From contig NZ_JH600070.1 of the NCBI RefSeq assembly GCF_000245015.1, positions 3,366,584 through 3,430,583 on the forward strand: a stretch of 64,000 nt of DNA, written 5' to 3'. Positions 53,648 to 63,728 of the stretch are shown piece by piece. The notes beneath the pieces are model-generated. The model did no database searches. It was given only the letters and a program-made list of their open reading frames with translations, and was not told where the DNA came from. This stretch comes from Beggiatoa alba B18LD (GTDB lineage Bacteria; Pseudomonadota; Gammaproteobacteria; Beggiatoales; Beggiatoaceae). How positions within the stretch are numbered: the stretch's first letter is position 1; each line of letters starts with the position of its first letter. Both the position numbers and the translations under genes were made by a program.

Positions 53648-54097
53648 ATGTCTGATTCTCTCAAACTGCGTATTCAGGAAGATGTTAAAGCCGCTATGCG
53701 GGCGCAAGAAAAAGAGCGTTTAGGTACGATTCGTTTATTGATGGCTGCGATTAAGCAGCGGGAAGTCGATGAGCGGATTGTCTTAGACGATACGCAAATC
53801 GTGGCAGTGCTTGATAAAATGATTAAGCAACGTCGTGATTCTATCAGCCAGTTTTCCGCTGCGGGTCGTCAGGACTTAGCGGATAAAGAATCCCGTGAAA
53901 TTGAAGTTCTCCAGTCTTATATGCCTCAGGCGTTGAGTGAGTCTGAATTGACCGCGCTTATCGAGGCTGCCATCTCTGAATCTGGCGCGACCTCTATCAA
54001 GGATTTAGGTAAGGTCATGGGGATATTGAAGCCTCAGGTGCAAGGGCGTGCCGATATGTCTGTTGTGAGTACCGAGTTGAAAAAACGCTTAGCTTAA
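53648..54097 (+). CDS. yqeY: GatB/YqeY-domain protein
   Basis: A 149-residue protein of the YqeY family. The start LKLRIQEDVKAAMRAQEKER, then LGTIRLLMAAIKQREVDER and the C-terminal GKVMGILKPQVQGRADMS are characteristic; the last part resembles the tRNA-binding tail of GatB. Function is unproven but it is widely placed between rpsU and dnaG, as here. The gene lies within the macromolecular synthesis cluster, about 190 bases after rpsU. Confidence 0.94.
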   Translation: MSDSLKLRIQEDVKAAMRAQEKERLGTIRLLMAAIKQREVDERIVLDDTQIVAVLDKMIKQRRDSISQFSAAGRQDLADKESREIEVLQSYMPQALSESELTALIEAAISESGATSIKDLGKVMGILKPQVQGRADMSVVSTELKKRLA

Positions 54098-54156
54098 GTG
54101 TTTTCTTTTTCGTTGTGCTAGTGGGCAGTGCTTGCCGTTGATGCAGGGTGTTCATC

Positions 54157-55911
54157 ATGCGTATTGCGCGTAGTTTTATTAATGATCTAGTGGCGCGTGC
54201 CGATATTGTTGAGATTGTTGATAGTTATGTGCCTTTGCGTAAAGCAGGACGGAATTTTGTCGCTTGTTGTCCTTTTCATAACGAAAAAACCCCTTCTTTT
54301 TCTGTCAGTGCAGAAAAGCAGTTTTATCATTGCTTTGGTTGTGGTGCACATGGCACTGTGCTGACTTTTTTGATGGAGCATGGACGCTTAGATTTTTTTG
54401 AGGCGGTGCATGAGTTAGCGTCACGGTTGGGGGTGTCAGTCGTTTATGAGGCTGGTAGCGAGTCTAATGCTTCTGTGCTTGATACTCAGGGTGAGTTGTA
54501 TCAGGTGATGGCGAGTGCACTGCGTTATTTTCAACAGCAGTTGTATGCGCCTGTTGGGCGTGAGGCGTTGGCGTATTTGCAGCAACAACGGGGGCTGTCG
54601 GACGCTATTATTGCTGAATTTGCTTTGGGGTATGCACCTGCTGAGTGGGATGGGTTGTTAAGGGCTTTGTCGGTTGATAAGTCGGTTTTATTGCAGGCGG
54701 GTTTATTAAGCGAGCATGAGTCGGGAAAGTTGTATGACCGTTTTCGTCATCGGGTGATTTTTCCGATTTATGATCAGCGTGGGCAGGTGATTGCCTTCGG
54801 TGGTCGGGTTTTGGATGATAGTAAGCCAAAGTATTTGAACTCGCCAGAAACGCCCTTATTCTCTAAAGGTAAAGAGCTTTATCATTGGGATAAGGTGCGT
54901 AAGTCTCGGGGTTTAAAGCGGGTTGTGGTGGTTGAGGGGTATATGGATGTTGTTGCATTAGCACAACATGCGGTTTCTAATGCGGTAGCAACTTTAGGAA
55001 CGGCAACAACGCCTGATCATTTGCAACGATTATTTCGGAGTGTGAGTGATATTGTTTTTTGTTTTGATGGGGATGAGGCAGGACGTAAAGCCGCATGGCG
55101 GGCGGTAGAAACGGTATTGCCTTTGTTGCAAGATGGTCGGCAGGTGAGTTTTGCCTTTTTACCGCAAGCGGATGACCCTGATAGTTTTGTCCGACGGGAA
55201 GGAACAGCCGCATTTAATCAGTATTTGGATGATGCCTTACCGTTATCGCAGTTTTTATTAAATCATTTAACGCAGCAAGTAAAGCTCGAAACGATTGAAG
55301 GGCAAGCACGTTTAACAGAGTTGGCAAAACCATTAATAAATCAGTTACCTGATGGGGCTTATCGGGATTTATTAACAAAAAATTTGCAGAAGTTAGTGCA
55401 GGTAGATTTAAAAAGATCGACTACACTTAGAAGCATTGGCAAAAAAACAGAAAATGCTTTTAATAGAACACCTAAGCAAGCAAACTTCAAAGAGTTGTCA
55501 TTAGTTGAACAGCTTATTGTGTATTTAATGCTTTATCCTGAATTTATCCAAGAAATTGAATATCCTAATAAAAAATTATCAGGGCTTTTTTTAGATAATA
55601 TTGATTTATTGATTCATTTAATTGTTTTAATTAGAGAGTCGCCAGAAATCACTTTTGCGAGTATTTGTGAGCATTGGCGCGATACAGCGTATGCAGAGAC
55701 GATTAACCGTTTAGCTGTTTATCAACCGCATTTCCTAGAAGAACAACGGCATTTTGACATTAAGCAAGAATTTCAGGACATTCTTCAACGTTTATATATT
55801 GAATATGCAAGGCAACGTTGGCAGTTTTTATTGCAGAAATTACAAAAAGGGACGATAACAGAAGAAGAAAAACAGGAGTTTAAAACAATAAACCCTAAAG
55901 GGGTTCGTTAA
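54157..55911 (+). CDS. dnaG: DNA primase
   Basis: A 584-residue primase that makes RNA primers at the replication fork. The N-terminal CHC2 zinc finger (CPFHNEKTPSFSV, then FYHCFGCGAHG) is complete. The catalytic TOPRIM core contains VVVEGYMDVVAL and FCFDGDEAGRKAA, with the metal-binding Glu and Asp residues, and the C-terminal helicase-binding region is somewhat AT-richer. The ATG at 54157 starts MRIARSFINDLVARADIVEI; a GTG at 54148 would add three residues. Confidence 0.97.
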   Translation: MRIARSFINDLVARADIVEIVDSYVPLRKAGRNFVACCPFHNEKTPSFSVSAEKQFYHCFGCGAHGTVLTFLMEHGRLDFFEAVHELASRLGVSVVYEAGSESNASVLDTQGELYQVMASALRYFQQQLYAPVGREALAYLQQQRGLSDAIIAEFALGYAPAEWDGLLRALSVDKSVLLQAGLLSEHESGKLYDRFRHRVIFPIYDQRGQVIAFGGRVLDDSKPKYLNSPETPLFSKGKELYHWDKVRKSRGLKRVVVVEGYMDVVALAQHAVSNAVATLGTATTPDHLQRLFRSVSDIVFCFDGDEAGRKAAWRAVETVLPLLQDGRQVSFAFLPQADDPDSFVRREGTAAFNQYLDDALPLSQFLLNHLTQQVKLETIEGQARLTELAKPLINQLPDGAYRDLLTKNLQKLVQVDLKRSTTLRSIGKKTENAFNRTPKQANFKELSLVEQLIVYLMLYPEFIQEIEYPNKKLSGLFLDNIDLLIHLIVLIRESPEITFASICEHWRDTAYAETINRLAVYQPHFLEEQRHFDIKQEFQDILQRLYIEYARQRWQFLLQKLQKGTITEEEKQEFKTINPKGVR

Positions 55912-56117
55912 GTTAGGAGAAACGGGATAATAAGGGCAAAATAAATATTCTCTATTCGGATTCTTTCCCATCATATGAGGGGGAGATCAGTTTAAAGATT
56001 AAGGGTATTTTTTTGCCTTCATGGGCTAAAATACAACAAAAGTTGTGTAAAAGACTCAACTACACACCCTTGTTGTACTTTTAATACAAACTTCATTACA
56101 GGTGCGCGTCAACCACT

Positions 56118-57980
56118 ATGAACTACGAACAAGAAGACTCTCAGTTAAAGCTACTCATTGCAAAGGGTAAGGAACAAGGTTTTCTGACTTATCATGAAGT
56201 CAATGATCATTTACCTGATGATCTTGTCGACCCTGAACAGATTGAAGGTGTCATTAGCATGATTAACGACATGGGAATCATGGTGCATGATGAATATGTG
56301 CCAGACGCGGATTCTCTGTTGATGAGTGATAATGCAGTCGCACCCGACGACGAGGACGCAGCAGAAGAGGCAGCCGCCGCGCTAGCGAGTGTAGATAGTG
56401 AATTTGGACGGACAACAGACCCCGTGCGTATGTATATGCGTGAAATGGGAACGGTGGATTTATTAACCCGTGAGGGTGAAATTAAGATTGCTAAACGGAT
56501 TGAGGAAGGTTTAACGCAAGCATTGACAGCGTTAGCAACTCATCCTGATATTATTGGCGAATTTTTAAGCTTATTTGATAAAGTCGCTTCTGAAGAGGTG
56601 AAATTATCGGATTTAATTTCAGGGTTTGCTGATCATACAAATCCTGATGATGAAGTGCCTGCCGCAGCGTTATCTGAGAATGCCGAAGAGATGGACGAAG
56701 ATGAGATGATGACAGTCTCAGGCAGTACAGGCGGTGATGATGACGAAGAAGGAGGGATGTTAGAAGAAGTCACTTTAGATATGGAAGAGGCTTCTAACCG
56801 TTTTGCTCGTTTACGCGAAGCGCATCAGCAAATGGTCACCATGCTAGACAAACATGGTTTAAATTCTCCTGAGTTCCAGCAAGCCCGCCAAGATGTAACG
56901 GATGTCTTCTTACAATTTAAGTTAGTAACGAAGTTAATCGACGATTTAAGCCTGCGTTTACAAAACGATGTGGCAACCATTCGTGAGCAAGAAAATGTTA
57001 TCCGCGACATTTGCATTAAAAAAGTGTTGATGGATAAGAAAGAGTTCTTAAGCTCTTTCAAAAATAACATGACGAACCCTGATTGGATTCCTAACTTGTT
57101 AAAAGGCAATAAAGCCTATGTGGAAAATCTGAAGAAGCACGCTGAGGATTTAATCCAACATCAAAGTAAATTGATTGCGATGGAAAAACAATCCCGTTTA
57201 GACCTCGCCGAAATTAAAGAAATCAATCGTCGCATGTCTATCGGTGAAGCGAAAGCCCGCCGTGCTAAAAAAGAAATGATTGAAGCTAACCTGCGTTTAG
57301 TCATTTCTATTGCCAAAAAATACACTAATCGCGGTTTACAATTCCTTGACTTAATTCAAGAAGGCAATATCGGCTTGATGAAAGCGGTGGATAAGTTTGA
57401 GTATAAACGCGGTTATAAATTCTCTACTTATGCAACGTGGTGGATACGCCAAGCGATTACCCGCTCGATTGCTGACCAAGCCCGTACAATTCGTATTCCT
57501 GTCCACATGATTGAAACAATTAATAAACTCAATCGCGTTGCGCGGCAAATTCTGCAAGAAAAAGGACGGGAAGCAACGCCCGAAGAATTAGCCGAAAAGA
57601 TGGAAATGCCTGAAGATAAAATTCGCAAAGTCTTAAAAATTGCGAAAGAACCCATTTCTATGGAAACCCCTATCGGTGATGATGAAGATTCGCATTTAGG
57701 CGATTTTATCGAAGACACTAGCATTCCCGCGCCTTTAGAATCCGCAACCTTTGAAGGCTTACGCCGTGCAACACAAGAAATGTTACACAGCTTAACCCCA
57801 CGAGAAGCAAAAGTCTTACGGATGCGTTTTGGCATTGATATGTCCACCGACCACACGTTGGAAGAAGTGGGCAAACAATTTGATGTCACCCGCGAGCGTA
57901 TTCGTCAAATCGAGGCGAAAGCCTTACGTAAATTACGCCATCCCAGCCGCTCCGAGCAATTGCGGAGCTTCTTAGACTAA
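56118..57980 (+). CDS. rpoD: RNA polymerase sigma factor RpoD (sigma-70)
   Basis: A 620-residue primary sigma factor. Region 1.1 ([20 protein letters not shown]), region 1.2 ([20 protein letters not shown]), a non-conserved acidic insert, region 2 ([20 protein letters not shown] and the [17 protein letters not shown] promoter-melting segment), region 3 and region 4 ([12 protein letters not shown], then [20 protein letters not shown]) are all intact. It ends the rpsU-yqeY-dnaG-rpoD cluster and is followed by a terminator. The 206-bp gap before it is large enough for its own promoter. Confidence 0.98.
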   Translation: MNYEQEDSQLKLLIAKGKEQGFLTYHEVNDHLPDDLVDPEQIEGVISMINDMGIMVHDEYVPDADSLLMSDNAVAPDDEDAAEEAAAALASVDSEFGRTTDPVRMYMREMGTVDLLTREGEIKIAKRIEEGLTQALTALATHPDIIGEFLSLFDKVASEEVKLSDLISGFADHTNPDDEVPAAALSENAEEMDEDEMMTVSGSTGGDDDEEGGMLEEVTLDMEEASNRFARLREAHQQMVTMLDKHGLNSPEFQQARQDVTDVFLQFKLVTKLIDDLSLRLQNDVATIREQENVIRDICIKKVLMDKKEFLSSFKNNMTNPDWIPNLLKGNKAYVENLKKHAEDLIQHQSKLIAMEKQSRLDLAEIKEINRRMSIGEAKARRAKKEMIEANLRLVISIAKKYTNRGLQFLDLIQEGNIGLMKAVDKFEYKRGYKFSTYATWWIRQAITRSIADQARTIRIPVHMIETINKLNRVARQILQEKGREATPEELAEKMEMPEDKIRKVLKIAKEPISMETPIGDDEDSHLGDFIEDTSIPAPLESATFEGLRRATQEMLHSLTPREAKVLRMRFGIDMSTDHTLEEVGKQFDVTRERIRQIEAKALRKLRHPSRSEQLRSFLD

Positions 57981-58000
57981 GACGCGCCATTACGTTCAAT

Positions 58001-58036
58001 AAACAAGGGGACCGTCGTTAAGACCTCCCCTTGTTT
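58001..58036 (+). terminator. terminator after rpoD
   Basis: Perfect 11-bp arms (AAACAAGGGGA and complement), a 14-base loop, then TATTTATT. The T-tract is imperfect but the stem is strong. Confidence 0.75.
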
Positions 58037-58083
58037 TATTTATTCGTCTTAGCCATGACGCTTCAAAATAGTGGGCATAAACC

Positions 58084-58647
58084 GTGATAGATAAAGAACA
58101 ATGGGGAATTTGGGCTTTCATTGCTTGTATCGCAGCACTTTCTACGATTTGGCTTTATCGAATGGAACAAGATAAAACAGCACAAGTGGATACGGATTTA
58201 TCACGCAGTCCCGACTATACCTTAGGACGTTTTACCGCGACGCAATTTGATAAAAATGGTTTGTTACAACAACGCTTAATTGCGGATACGATGGTACATT
58301 ATCCTGAGATAGAAACCGATGTTCGTGCACCTGTCTTGTTTTTCTACACAGCGGGGCAATTAACATGGCAAGTAGTGGCTGAACAAGGGCGTATTTCTCC
58401 CAATAATAAAGATATTTGGTTTTTAGGAGAAACGACAATGGAACGCCAATCTGTTGCTCCTACAGAAGCTTTACGTTTAATCAGTCGAGATGTTTGGTTG
58501 CAAACTGAGCCACAAACGGCAGAAACCGTCGAACCAACCACCATTTTAGGACATAATGCACAAACGCAAAGCGTCGGGATGAAAGTCTATTTACCAACAC
58601 GCATCATGGAGTTGCGTTCACAAGTGAGGGGGCAATATGTCCGTTAA
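58084..58647 (+). CDS. lptC: LPS export system protein LptC
   Basis: A 187-residue inner-membrane-anchored bridge protein that passes lipopolysaccharide from LptBFG to LptA. It has a single N-terminal membrane anchor (WGIWAFIACIAALSTIWLY) and a periplasmic beta-jellyroll (TQFDKNGLLQQRLIADTMVH, VVAEQGRISPNNKDIWFLG). The start is a GTG at 58084. It overlaps lptA by 11 bases and is followed by lptB, the conserved gammaproteobacterial order. Confidence 0.92.
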   Translation: MIDKEQWGIWAFIACIAALSTIWLYRMEQDKTAQVDTDLSRSPDYTLGRFTATQFDKNGLLQQRLIADTMVHYPEIETDVRAPVLFFYTAGQLTWQVVAEQGRISPNNKDIWFLGETTMERQSVAPTEALRLISRDVWLQTEPQTAETVEPTTILGHNAQTQSVGMKVYLPTRIMELRSQVRGQYVR

Positions 58648-59140
58648 TAAAGCATTATTGGGCGCGAGCTTGTTCATCATGAGTCATTCTGTGTTTGCCC
58701 TTGCAACAGATAAAGACCAACCGATTAATATCACAGCGGAACAAGCCACGATTGATGATATAAAAGGGATTGCGATTTATGAAGGCAATGTGGTTGTAAC
58801 ACAAGGCACGATTCGCATTGAAGCGGATAAAGTCACGCTGACCTATACGAAAAAACAAACCTTAGATAAGGTGATATTAGACGGTAATCCTGCACGCTTT
58901 AAACAACGTCCTGATAACAGTACCGAAGATTTAAACGCAAAAGCGGAGAAAATGGAGTATTTTGCCACAGAAAACCGCTTGCAATTAACTCAAAATGCAG
59001 AAGTGTGGCAAGGAAAAGACACCTTTACGGGGCAACGTATTACTTACGATACGGAACGTGGTATCATTAAAGCTAATCAAAAAGTGCAAGTGACCATCCA
59101 ACCGCGTCAGCAGTCACCCTCCAAAGCACCTGCCAATTAG
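58637..59140 (+). CDS. lptA: LPS export periplasmic protein LptA
   Basis: A 167-residue periplasmic protein that forms the LPS bridge to the outer membrane. A signal peptide ends at SVFA, followed by the OstA-type core: QPINITAEQATIDDIKGIAI, YEGNVVVTQGTIRIEADKVT and RITYDTERGIIKA. Length fits. The start lies inside the end of lptC, with GAGGGGGC as ribosome binding site, so the two are coupled. Confidence 0.94.
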   Translation: MSVNKALLGASLFIMSHSVFALATDKDQPINITAEQATIDDIKGIAIYEGNVVVTQGTIRIEADKVTLTYTKKQTLDKVILDGNPARFKQRPDNSTEDLNAKAEKMEYFATENRLQLTQNAEVWQGKDTFTGQRITYDTERGIIKANQKVQVTIQPRQQSPSKAPAN

Positions 59141-59248
59141 GAACATGTCTTTACATTGCCAACTTATTAACACCATTCATTATTGGTCTTTAGTAAGAAT
59201 CCGTTGATTTTAAGTTAATTATTAAACGCTACAATCATTCATTCTTAG

Positions 59249-59974
59249 ATGAGCAAACTATCCGCGCAACACCTCGCCAAGCGATATAAAACCCGCCAAG
59301 TTGTCAAAGATGTCAGCTTACATGTGACCAGTGGGGAAGTGGTCGGCTTATTAGGACCAAACGGTGCAGGCAAAACCACCAGCTTTTATATGATAGTCGG
59401 CTTAATCCCCTGCGATGAAGGGGGAATTTATCTTGATAATCAAGAATTAACTTATGCACCTATGCACAAGCGGGCGCAAATGGGCATGGGTTATTTACCG
59501 CAAGAAGCCTCTATTTTTCGCAAACTGAGCGTTGCGGATAACATCATGGCAATTCTTGAAGTACAAAAACATTTAAATAAAGTGCAACGTAAAGCGCGTC
59601 TAGCACAATTACTAGAAGAATTGCATATTGCCCATTTACACGATAATGTAGGCATGAGCCTTTCAGGCGGAGAGCGACGACGGGTAGAAATTGCTCGCGC
59701 ACTTGCGGCAGAACCTCGTTTTATGCTCTTAGACGAGCCTTTTGCAGGCGTTGACCCCCTATCAGTCGCAGATATTCAACGGATTATTGCGCATTTATGC
59801 AGTTTAGACATTGGGGTTTTAATTACAGACCACAATGTCAGAGAAACGCTAGATATTTGTCATCGTGCCTATATCGTTAATGAAGGCGTTCTCATTGCTG
59901 AAGGATCACCCGAAAGTATTCTACATAACCCCCAAGTCAGAGAAGTCTATCTTGGACAAAACTTTCAGTTATAA
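59249..59974 (+). CDS. lptB: LPS export ABC ATPase LptB
   Basis: A 241-residue ABC ATPase that powers LptFG. Walker [14 protein letters not shown], the Q-loop [13 protein letters not shown], signature [15 protein letters not shown], Walker [16 protein letters not shown] and H-loop [19 protein letters not shown] are all as in LptB. About 110 bases separate it from lptA, more than usual, so it may have its own promoter. rpoN follows. Confidence 0.97.
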   Translation: MSKLSAQHLAKRYKTRQVVKDVSLHVTSGEVVGLLGPNGAGKTTSFYMIVGLIPCDEGGIYLDNQELTYAPMHKRAQMGMGYLPQEASIFRKLSVADNIMAILEVQKHLNKVQRKARLAQLLEELHIAHLHDNVGMSLSGGERRRVEIARALAAEPRFMLLDEPFAGVDPLSVADIQRIIAHLCSLDIGVLITDHNVRETLDICHRAYIVNEGVLIAEGSPESILHNPQVREVYLGQNFQL

Positions 59975-60097
59975 TTTGGCACGCTATACTTCTTATTAGG
60001 AAGCATTAAAAACAAGTGTGTGTATCAATAGAATGACCGTTAATTAAGACACCACACACCCCATAAACAGGATTTGGTAGTCACCTTACGACATGCT

Positions 60098-61657
60098 ATG
60101 AAACAGAGCCTTCAACTACGCTTAGGTCAGCAAATTACCATGACACCACAATTGCAACAGGCAATCCGCCTTTTGCAGCTGTCCACGTTGGATTTGCAAC
60201 TAGAAATTCAACAAGCGTTAGAATCAAATATCATGTTGGAAGCCACAGAAGGCGAATATGATGACGGTGTCGAAGATTATGATGATAACCCCGCAACGCC
60301 TTCACCTGAGATAGAAGATAATTTTAAACAAGAATTAGACCGCGCTTTAAACAACGAAACTGAAACCACCACACCAGATATCGATGAAGACTACGGCACA
60401 GGCGAAGACAGTCGTGAGTTAGTCATGGACAACGCCAGTGATATTCCTGAAAGTCTTGCCGTCGATTCTGATTGGGAAGACATTTATGATGGCGCGTTAC
60501 ATGACTACCCCACCGCAAATGCAGATGGAAATGGTAAAGACTTACTTTTCAGTCAAAATGCCGCTGAACAGACCCTAACTGACCATTTACGCTGGCAATT
60601 AGACCTAACCCCCTTTAGTAATCAAGACCGTGCAATTGCGACCGCCATTATAGATGCTATTGATGGCGACGGATATTTACGCGCAAGCATAGAAGACCTC
60701 ATGCAAAGTTTAGGCGAAGGGGTAATCGTTGAATCTGATGAAGTAGAAGCCGTTTTACATCGCGTGCAACACTTTGACCCCGTTGGTATTGGTGCACGTG
60801 ATTTAGCAGAATGTTTACAACTACAACTAGATGAATTACCAAAAGAAACCCTTTGGCTAACAGAAGCAAAACATTTAGTAAAAACGCATTTATCTGTCTT
60901 GGCTGACCATGACTACCCACAACTGGCAAAACTCATGAAGTTAAGCCGTGAAGACCTACGCGAAGTAGTCAACCTCATCCAAACCTTAAACCCGCGCCCT
61001 GGTGCGCAAATGGAAGTACACCAATCTAACTACATTGTGCCCGATGTTTACGTCAAAAAAATCAAGGGACAATGGAAAGTAGAACTAAATCCAGAAATTA
61101 CCCCAAAACTACGAATAAATCGCTACTATGCCGACTTAATTTCCCGCTCAGACAGCAGTCGAGCGGATGTCAGCAACTTAAAAAATCATCTACAAGAAGC
61201 CCGCTGGTTTATTAAAAGCCTTAAAAGTCGGCACGAAACCTTATTAAAAGTTGCAAACTGTATTGTTAAACGACAAACTGCTTTTTTAGAATACGGCGAA
61301 GAAGCCATGAAACCACTGGTACTACACGATATTGCCAGCGAACTAGAAATGCACGAGTCGACCATATCCCGCGTGACCACGCAAAAATATATCCACACCT
61401 CGCGCGGTATTTTTGAACTTAAATATTTCTTCTCCAGCCATGTCAGCACGAACACGGGTGGAGAATGCTCTTCTACGGCAATTCGTGCGCTCATCAAAAA
61501 ACTTATCGCAGCCGAGAATGCTGCAAAACCCCTTAGTGATAGCAAAATAGCCAGTATGCTATCTGAAAGAGGGATTAATGTCGCCAGACGTACAGTCGCT
61601 AAATATAGGGAAGCGATGGTGATACCACCATCCAATGAGCGCAAACGTCTGGTTTAG
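60098..61657 (+). CDS. rpoN: RNA polymerase sigma-54 factor
   Basis: A 519-residue sigma-54 factor for -24/-12 promoters. The activator-interacting region I (MKQSLQLRLGQQITMTPQLQ and QAIRLLQLSTLDLQLEIQQA) is complete. An acidic region II follows, and the C-terminal RpoN box ARRTVAKYREAM is present. I start it at the ATG at 60098, which aligns with MKQ-type starts; a TTG at 60074 would add eight residues. The gene order lptB-rpoN-hpf-ptsN is classic. A candidate target promoter lies at 2104-2120. Confidence 0.97.
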   Translation: MKQSLQLRLGQQITMTPQLQQAIRLLQLSTLDLQLEIQQALESNIMLEATEGEYDDGVEDYDDNPATPSPEIEDNFKQELDRALNNETETTTPDIDEDYGTGEDSRELVMDNASDIPESLAVDSDWEDIYDGALHDYPTANADGNGKDLLFSQNAAEQTLTDHLRWQLDLTPFSNQDRAIATAIIDAIDGDGYLRASIEDLMQSLGEGVIVESDEVEAVLHRVQHFDPVGIGARDLAECLQLQLDELPKETLWLTEAKHLVKTHLSVLADHDYPQLAKLMKLSREDLREVVNLIQTLNPRPGAQMEVHQSNYIVPDVYVKKIKGQWKVELNPEITPKLRINRYYADLISRSDSSRADVSNLKNHLQEARWFIKSLKSRHETLLKVANCIVKRQTAFLEYGEEAMKPLVLHDIASELEMHESTISRVTTQKYIHTSRGIFELKYFFSSHVSTNTGGECSSTAIRALIKKLIAAENAAKPLSDSKIASMLSERGINVARRTVAKYREAMVIPPSNERKRLV

Positions 61658-61681
61658 CACACACCTGCAAGGAGAACATTC

Positions 61682-62008
61682 ATGCAACTCACCCTCAGTG
61701 GTCATCATATCGACATCACGCCCGCATTACGGAATTATGTAACGTCAAAAATCGAACGTTTAGAACGTCATTTCGACAATGTTACAAATGTTCACGTTGT
61801 TTTGGGTGTTGAAAAATTACGCCAAAAAGCAGAAGCAACCCTGCACGTTAGCGGTGCAAACTTATTTGCTGATGCAGAGCATGAAGATATGTACGCAGCG
61901 ATTGATGCCCTGACCGATAAATTGGACAGACAAATTAAAAAACACAAGGAAAAACTGAAAGACCATCACCAAGCCGAAGGTGGTGTCAAAGCACAATCCC
62001 TTGAATAA
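61682..62008 (+). CDS. hpf: ribosome hibernation promoting factor (short form)
   Basis: A 108-residue protein that binds idle 30S subunits and promotes 100S dimers or inactivation. MQLTLSGHHIDITPALRNYV and HFDNVTNVHVVLGVEK, then DMYAAIDALTDKLDRQIKKHK, match short HPF/YhbH. AAGGAG lies upstream of the ATG. It sits 24 bases after rpoN and is probably cotranscribed with it. Confidence 0.95.
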   Translation: MQLTLSGHHIDITPALRNYVTSKIERLERHFDNVTNVHVVLGVEKLRQKAEATLHVSGANLFADAEHEDMYAAIDALTDKLDRQIKKHKEKLKDHHQAEGGVKAQSLE

Positions 62009-62194
62009 ACCCAGTCCACAATGAGCGGAAGTCGTGTTGAATGCCTCAATCTTCACAAGGGAAGGCTTTTAAGACAGGTTGTTATCTCTCTTTGTCTTAT
62101 CAAACACTGTAGAAATAACAACCCCGCAGTGCATCAATCATCACTGCATAAGGTCCTCACGATTTCCGACTGATTGCACACTGTCCATCGAATT

Positions 62195-62689
62195 ATGCGT
62201 ATTTCAGACATCCTATCGCCTGAACGAATGCTGTGTAACGTACAGGCCTCCAGCAAAAAACGAGTATTAGAATATTTCAGCCGCTTACTAGCGACAGAAA
62301 CGTCTAGTTTAACGACTCGCGAAATTTTTGAGAGCCTGTTATCACGGGAACGTTTAGGGAGTACAGGCTTAGGACGAGGTGTTGCTATCCCTCATGCACG
62401 TGTGCCTGACTGCCAATTAACCCTTGCAGCCTTTGTGCAATTAGAACAAGGGATAGATTACGATGCTATAGATAGGCAACCTGTTGATTTACTGTTTGCT
62501 TTAATGGTGCCTGAAAACTGTACGGAAGAACACCTACAAATATTAGCGATGTTGGCAGAAATGTTTAGCAATGAAAAGTTCCGTGAAACTTTACGTAACT
62601 TACCAGATTGTCAAGCAAAATATGCTTTCATGGTAGAATGGCAAGCCACTCAACAAGCCTCATCGGACTCCCTTTCCTCTCCATTATAG
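62195..62689 (+). CDS. ptsN: nitrogen-regulatory PTS enzyme IIA (PtsN)
   Basis: A 164-residue EIIA-Ntr protein of the regulatory phosphotransferase system. RISDILSPERMLCNVQASSK, then GLGRGVAIPHARVPD carries the phosphorylated His (about residue 66). FALMVPENCTEEHLQILAMLAEMF is also typical. The ATG at 62195 gives MRISDILSP, in line with PtsN; a TTG at 62174 would add seven residues. It precedes hprK by nine bases; HprK and PtsN together suggest phosphorylation-based control of carbon or potassium metabolism. Confidence 0.95.
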   Translation: MRISDILSPERMLCNVQASSKKRVLEYFSRLLATETSSLTTREIFESLLSRERLGSTGLGRGVAIPHARVPDCQLTLAAFVQLEQGIDYDAIDRQPVDLLFALMVPENCTEEHLQILAMLAEMFSNEKFRETLRNLPDCQAKYAFMVEWQATQQASSDSLSSPL

Positions 62690-62698
62690 TGACCCTTT

Positions 62699-63676
62699 AT
62701 GACCCTGTTAAGCGTTACTGAACTCTATGAGAATCATGCGGATAATTTAGGACTTCATTGGTTAGCAGGGAAGGAAAACAACCGTTTTTTGCAATTACAA
62801 ACGGATCAACGGATTGGTAATGTCGGTTATCTCAACCTTATTCATCCGCATCAAATTCAAGTCATCAGCCTTTATGAACTAGCCTATTTAGAAGCGTTAT
62901 CTGATAACGTTTATGAAGATGCTTTAAAACAGTTATTCGAAAACGCAAATCTTGCCTGCATTATCGTCGTTGATAGCCCCCGAGTGCCTGACGATTTAAA
63001 ACGCTATGCAGAACATTATCATGTCCCCTTATTCACGTCGCAGGTCTCTGGCGAAACCCTCATGAATTACCTACATGGTATTTTAGGGCGAATGTCAGGG
63101 GAAAAAATCACCTTACACGGCGTATTTTTAGACGTATTCGGGATGGGCGTATTAATTACTGGCGATAGTGGCACGGGAAAAAGTGAACTGGCATTAGAAT
63201 TAGTCAGTCGCGGACACCGTTTAGTTGCCGATGACGCGCCCGAATTTTCGCGGATTGACCATGGCGTAATTCGTGGCACGTGTCCCGTGCAAGGCATGAC
63301 CCCATTTTTAGAAGTGCGGGGCTTAGGAATTTTAAACGTACAGGCTCTATTTGGGGATAGTGCAATAAAGAAAGATAAGTATTTAAGACTTATTGTAAAG
63401 CTAGAACATATGAGCTCTGAACAATTGCGCCAAATCGACCGTTTACAAGGCGATTACCGCTCCCGCCAAGTGCTAGGGGTAGAAATCCCTGAAGTCGGTT
63501 TGCCTGTTGCTGCGGGACGTAACTTAGCAGTTTTATTAGAATGTGCCGTTCGTAACCACAGTTTAAAAATGCAAGGTTACAACGCAGCGGATGAATTTTG
63601 CCAACGTCAAACCCGTGCCATGTACAACATGGATAAAGACGAGGGTTATGTGTCGCATCGATTTGATGTTTATTAA
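62699..63676 (+). CDS. hprK: HPr kinase/phosphorylase
   Basis: A 325-residue bifunctional kinase/phosphorylase acting on Ser of HPr-type proteins. The Walker A loop ITGDSGTGKSELALELVSRG, the ADDAPEFSRI segment and the signature EVRGLGILNVQALFGD of the capsular-type kinase core are present, as are the C-terminal residues of the regulatory loop (VPVAAGRNLA-like region). It overlaps nothing and follows ptsN closely. rapZ and the NPr gene, which often follow, are not seen; instead a hairpin and the remnant of another gene come next. Confidence 0.95.
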   Translation: MTLLSVTELYENHADNLGLHWLAGKENNRFLQLQTDQRIGNVGYLNLIHPHQIQVISLYELAYLEALSDNVYEDALKQLFENANLACIIVVDSPRVPDDLKRYAEHYHVPLFTSQVSGETLMNYLHGILGRMSGEKITLHGVFLDVFGMGVLITGDSGTGKSELALELVSRGHRLVADDAPEFSRIDHGVIRGTCPVQGMTPFLEVRGLGILNVQALFGDSAIKKDKYLRLIVKLEHMSSEQLRQIDRLQGDYRSRQVLGVEIPEVGLPVAAGRNLAVLLECAVRNHSLKMQGYNAADEFCQRQTRAMYNMDKDEGYVSHRFDVY

Positions 63677-63693
63677 TGCATTTAATAACGCTT

Positions 63694-63728
63694 AAACCTG
63701 CTAGGTCTTAAAGACCTAGCAGGTTTTT
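63694..63728. terminator. hairpin terminator after hprK
   Basis: Sixteen-bp perfect arms around one base, the right arm running into five T on the plus strand. The CCTGCTAGGT core is the one found in the MITE at 25335-25367, so this terminator derives from, or belongs to, that dispersed hairpin family. Confidence 0.75.

Noticed and set aside
61862..62056. 64-residue minus-strand frame opposite hpf
   Set aside because: It is an antisense shadow of a conserved gene with no independent support.
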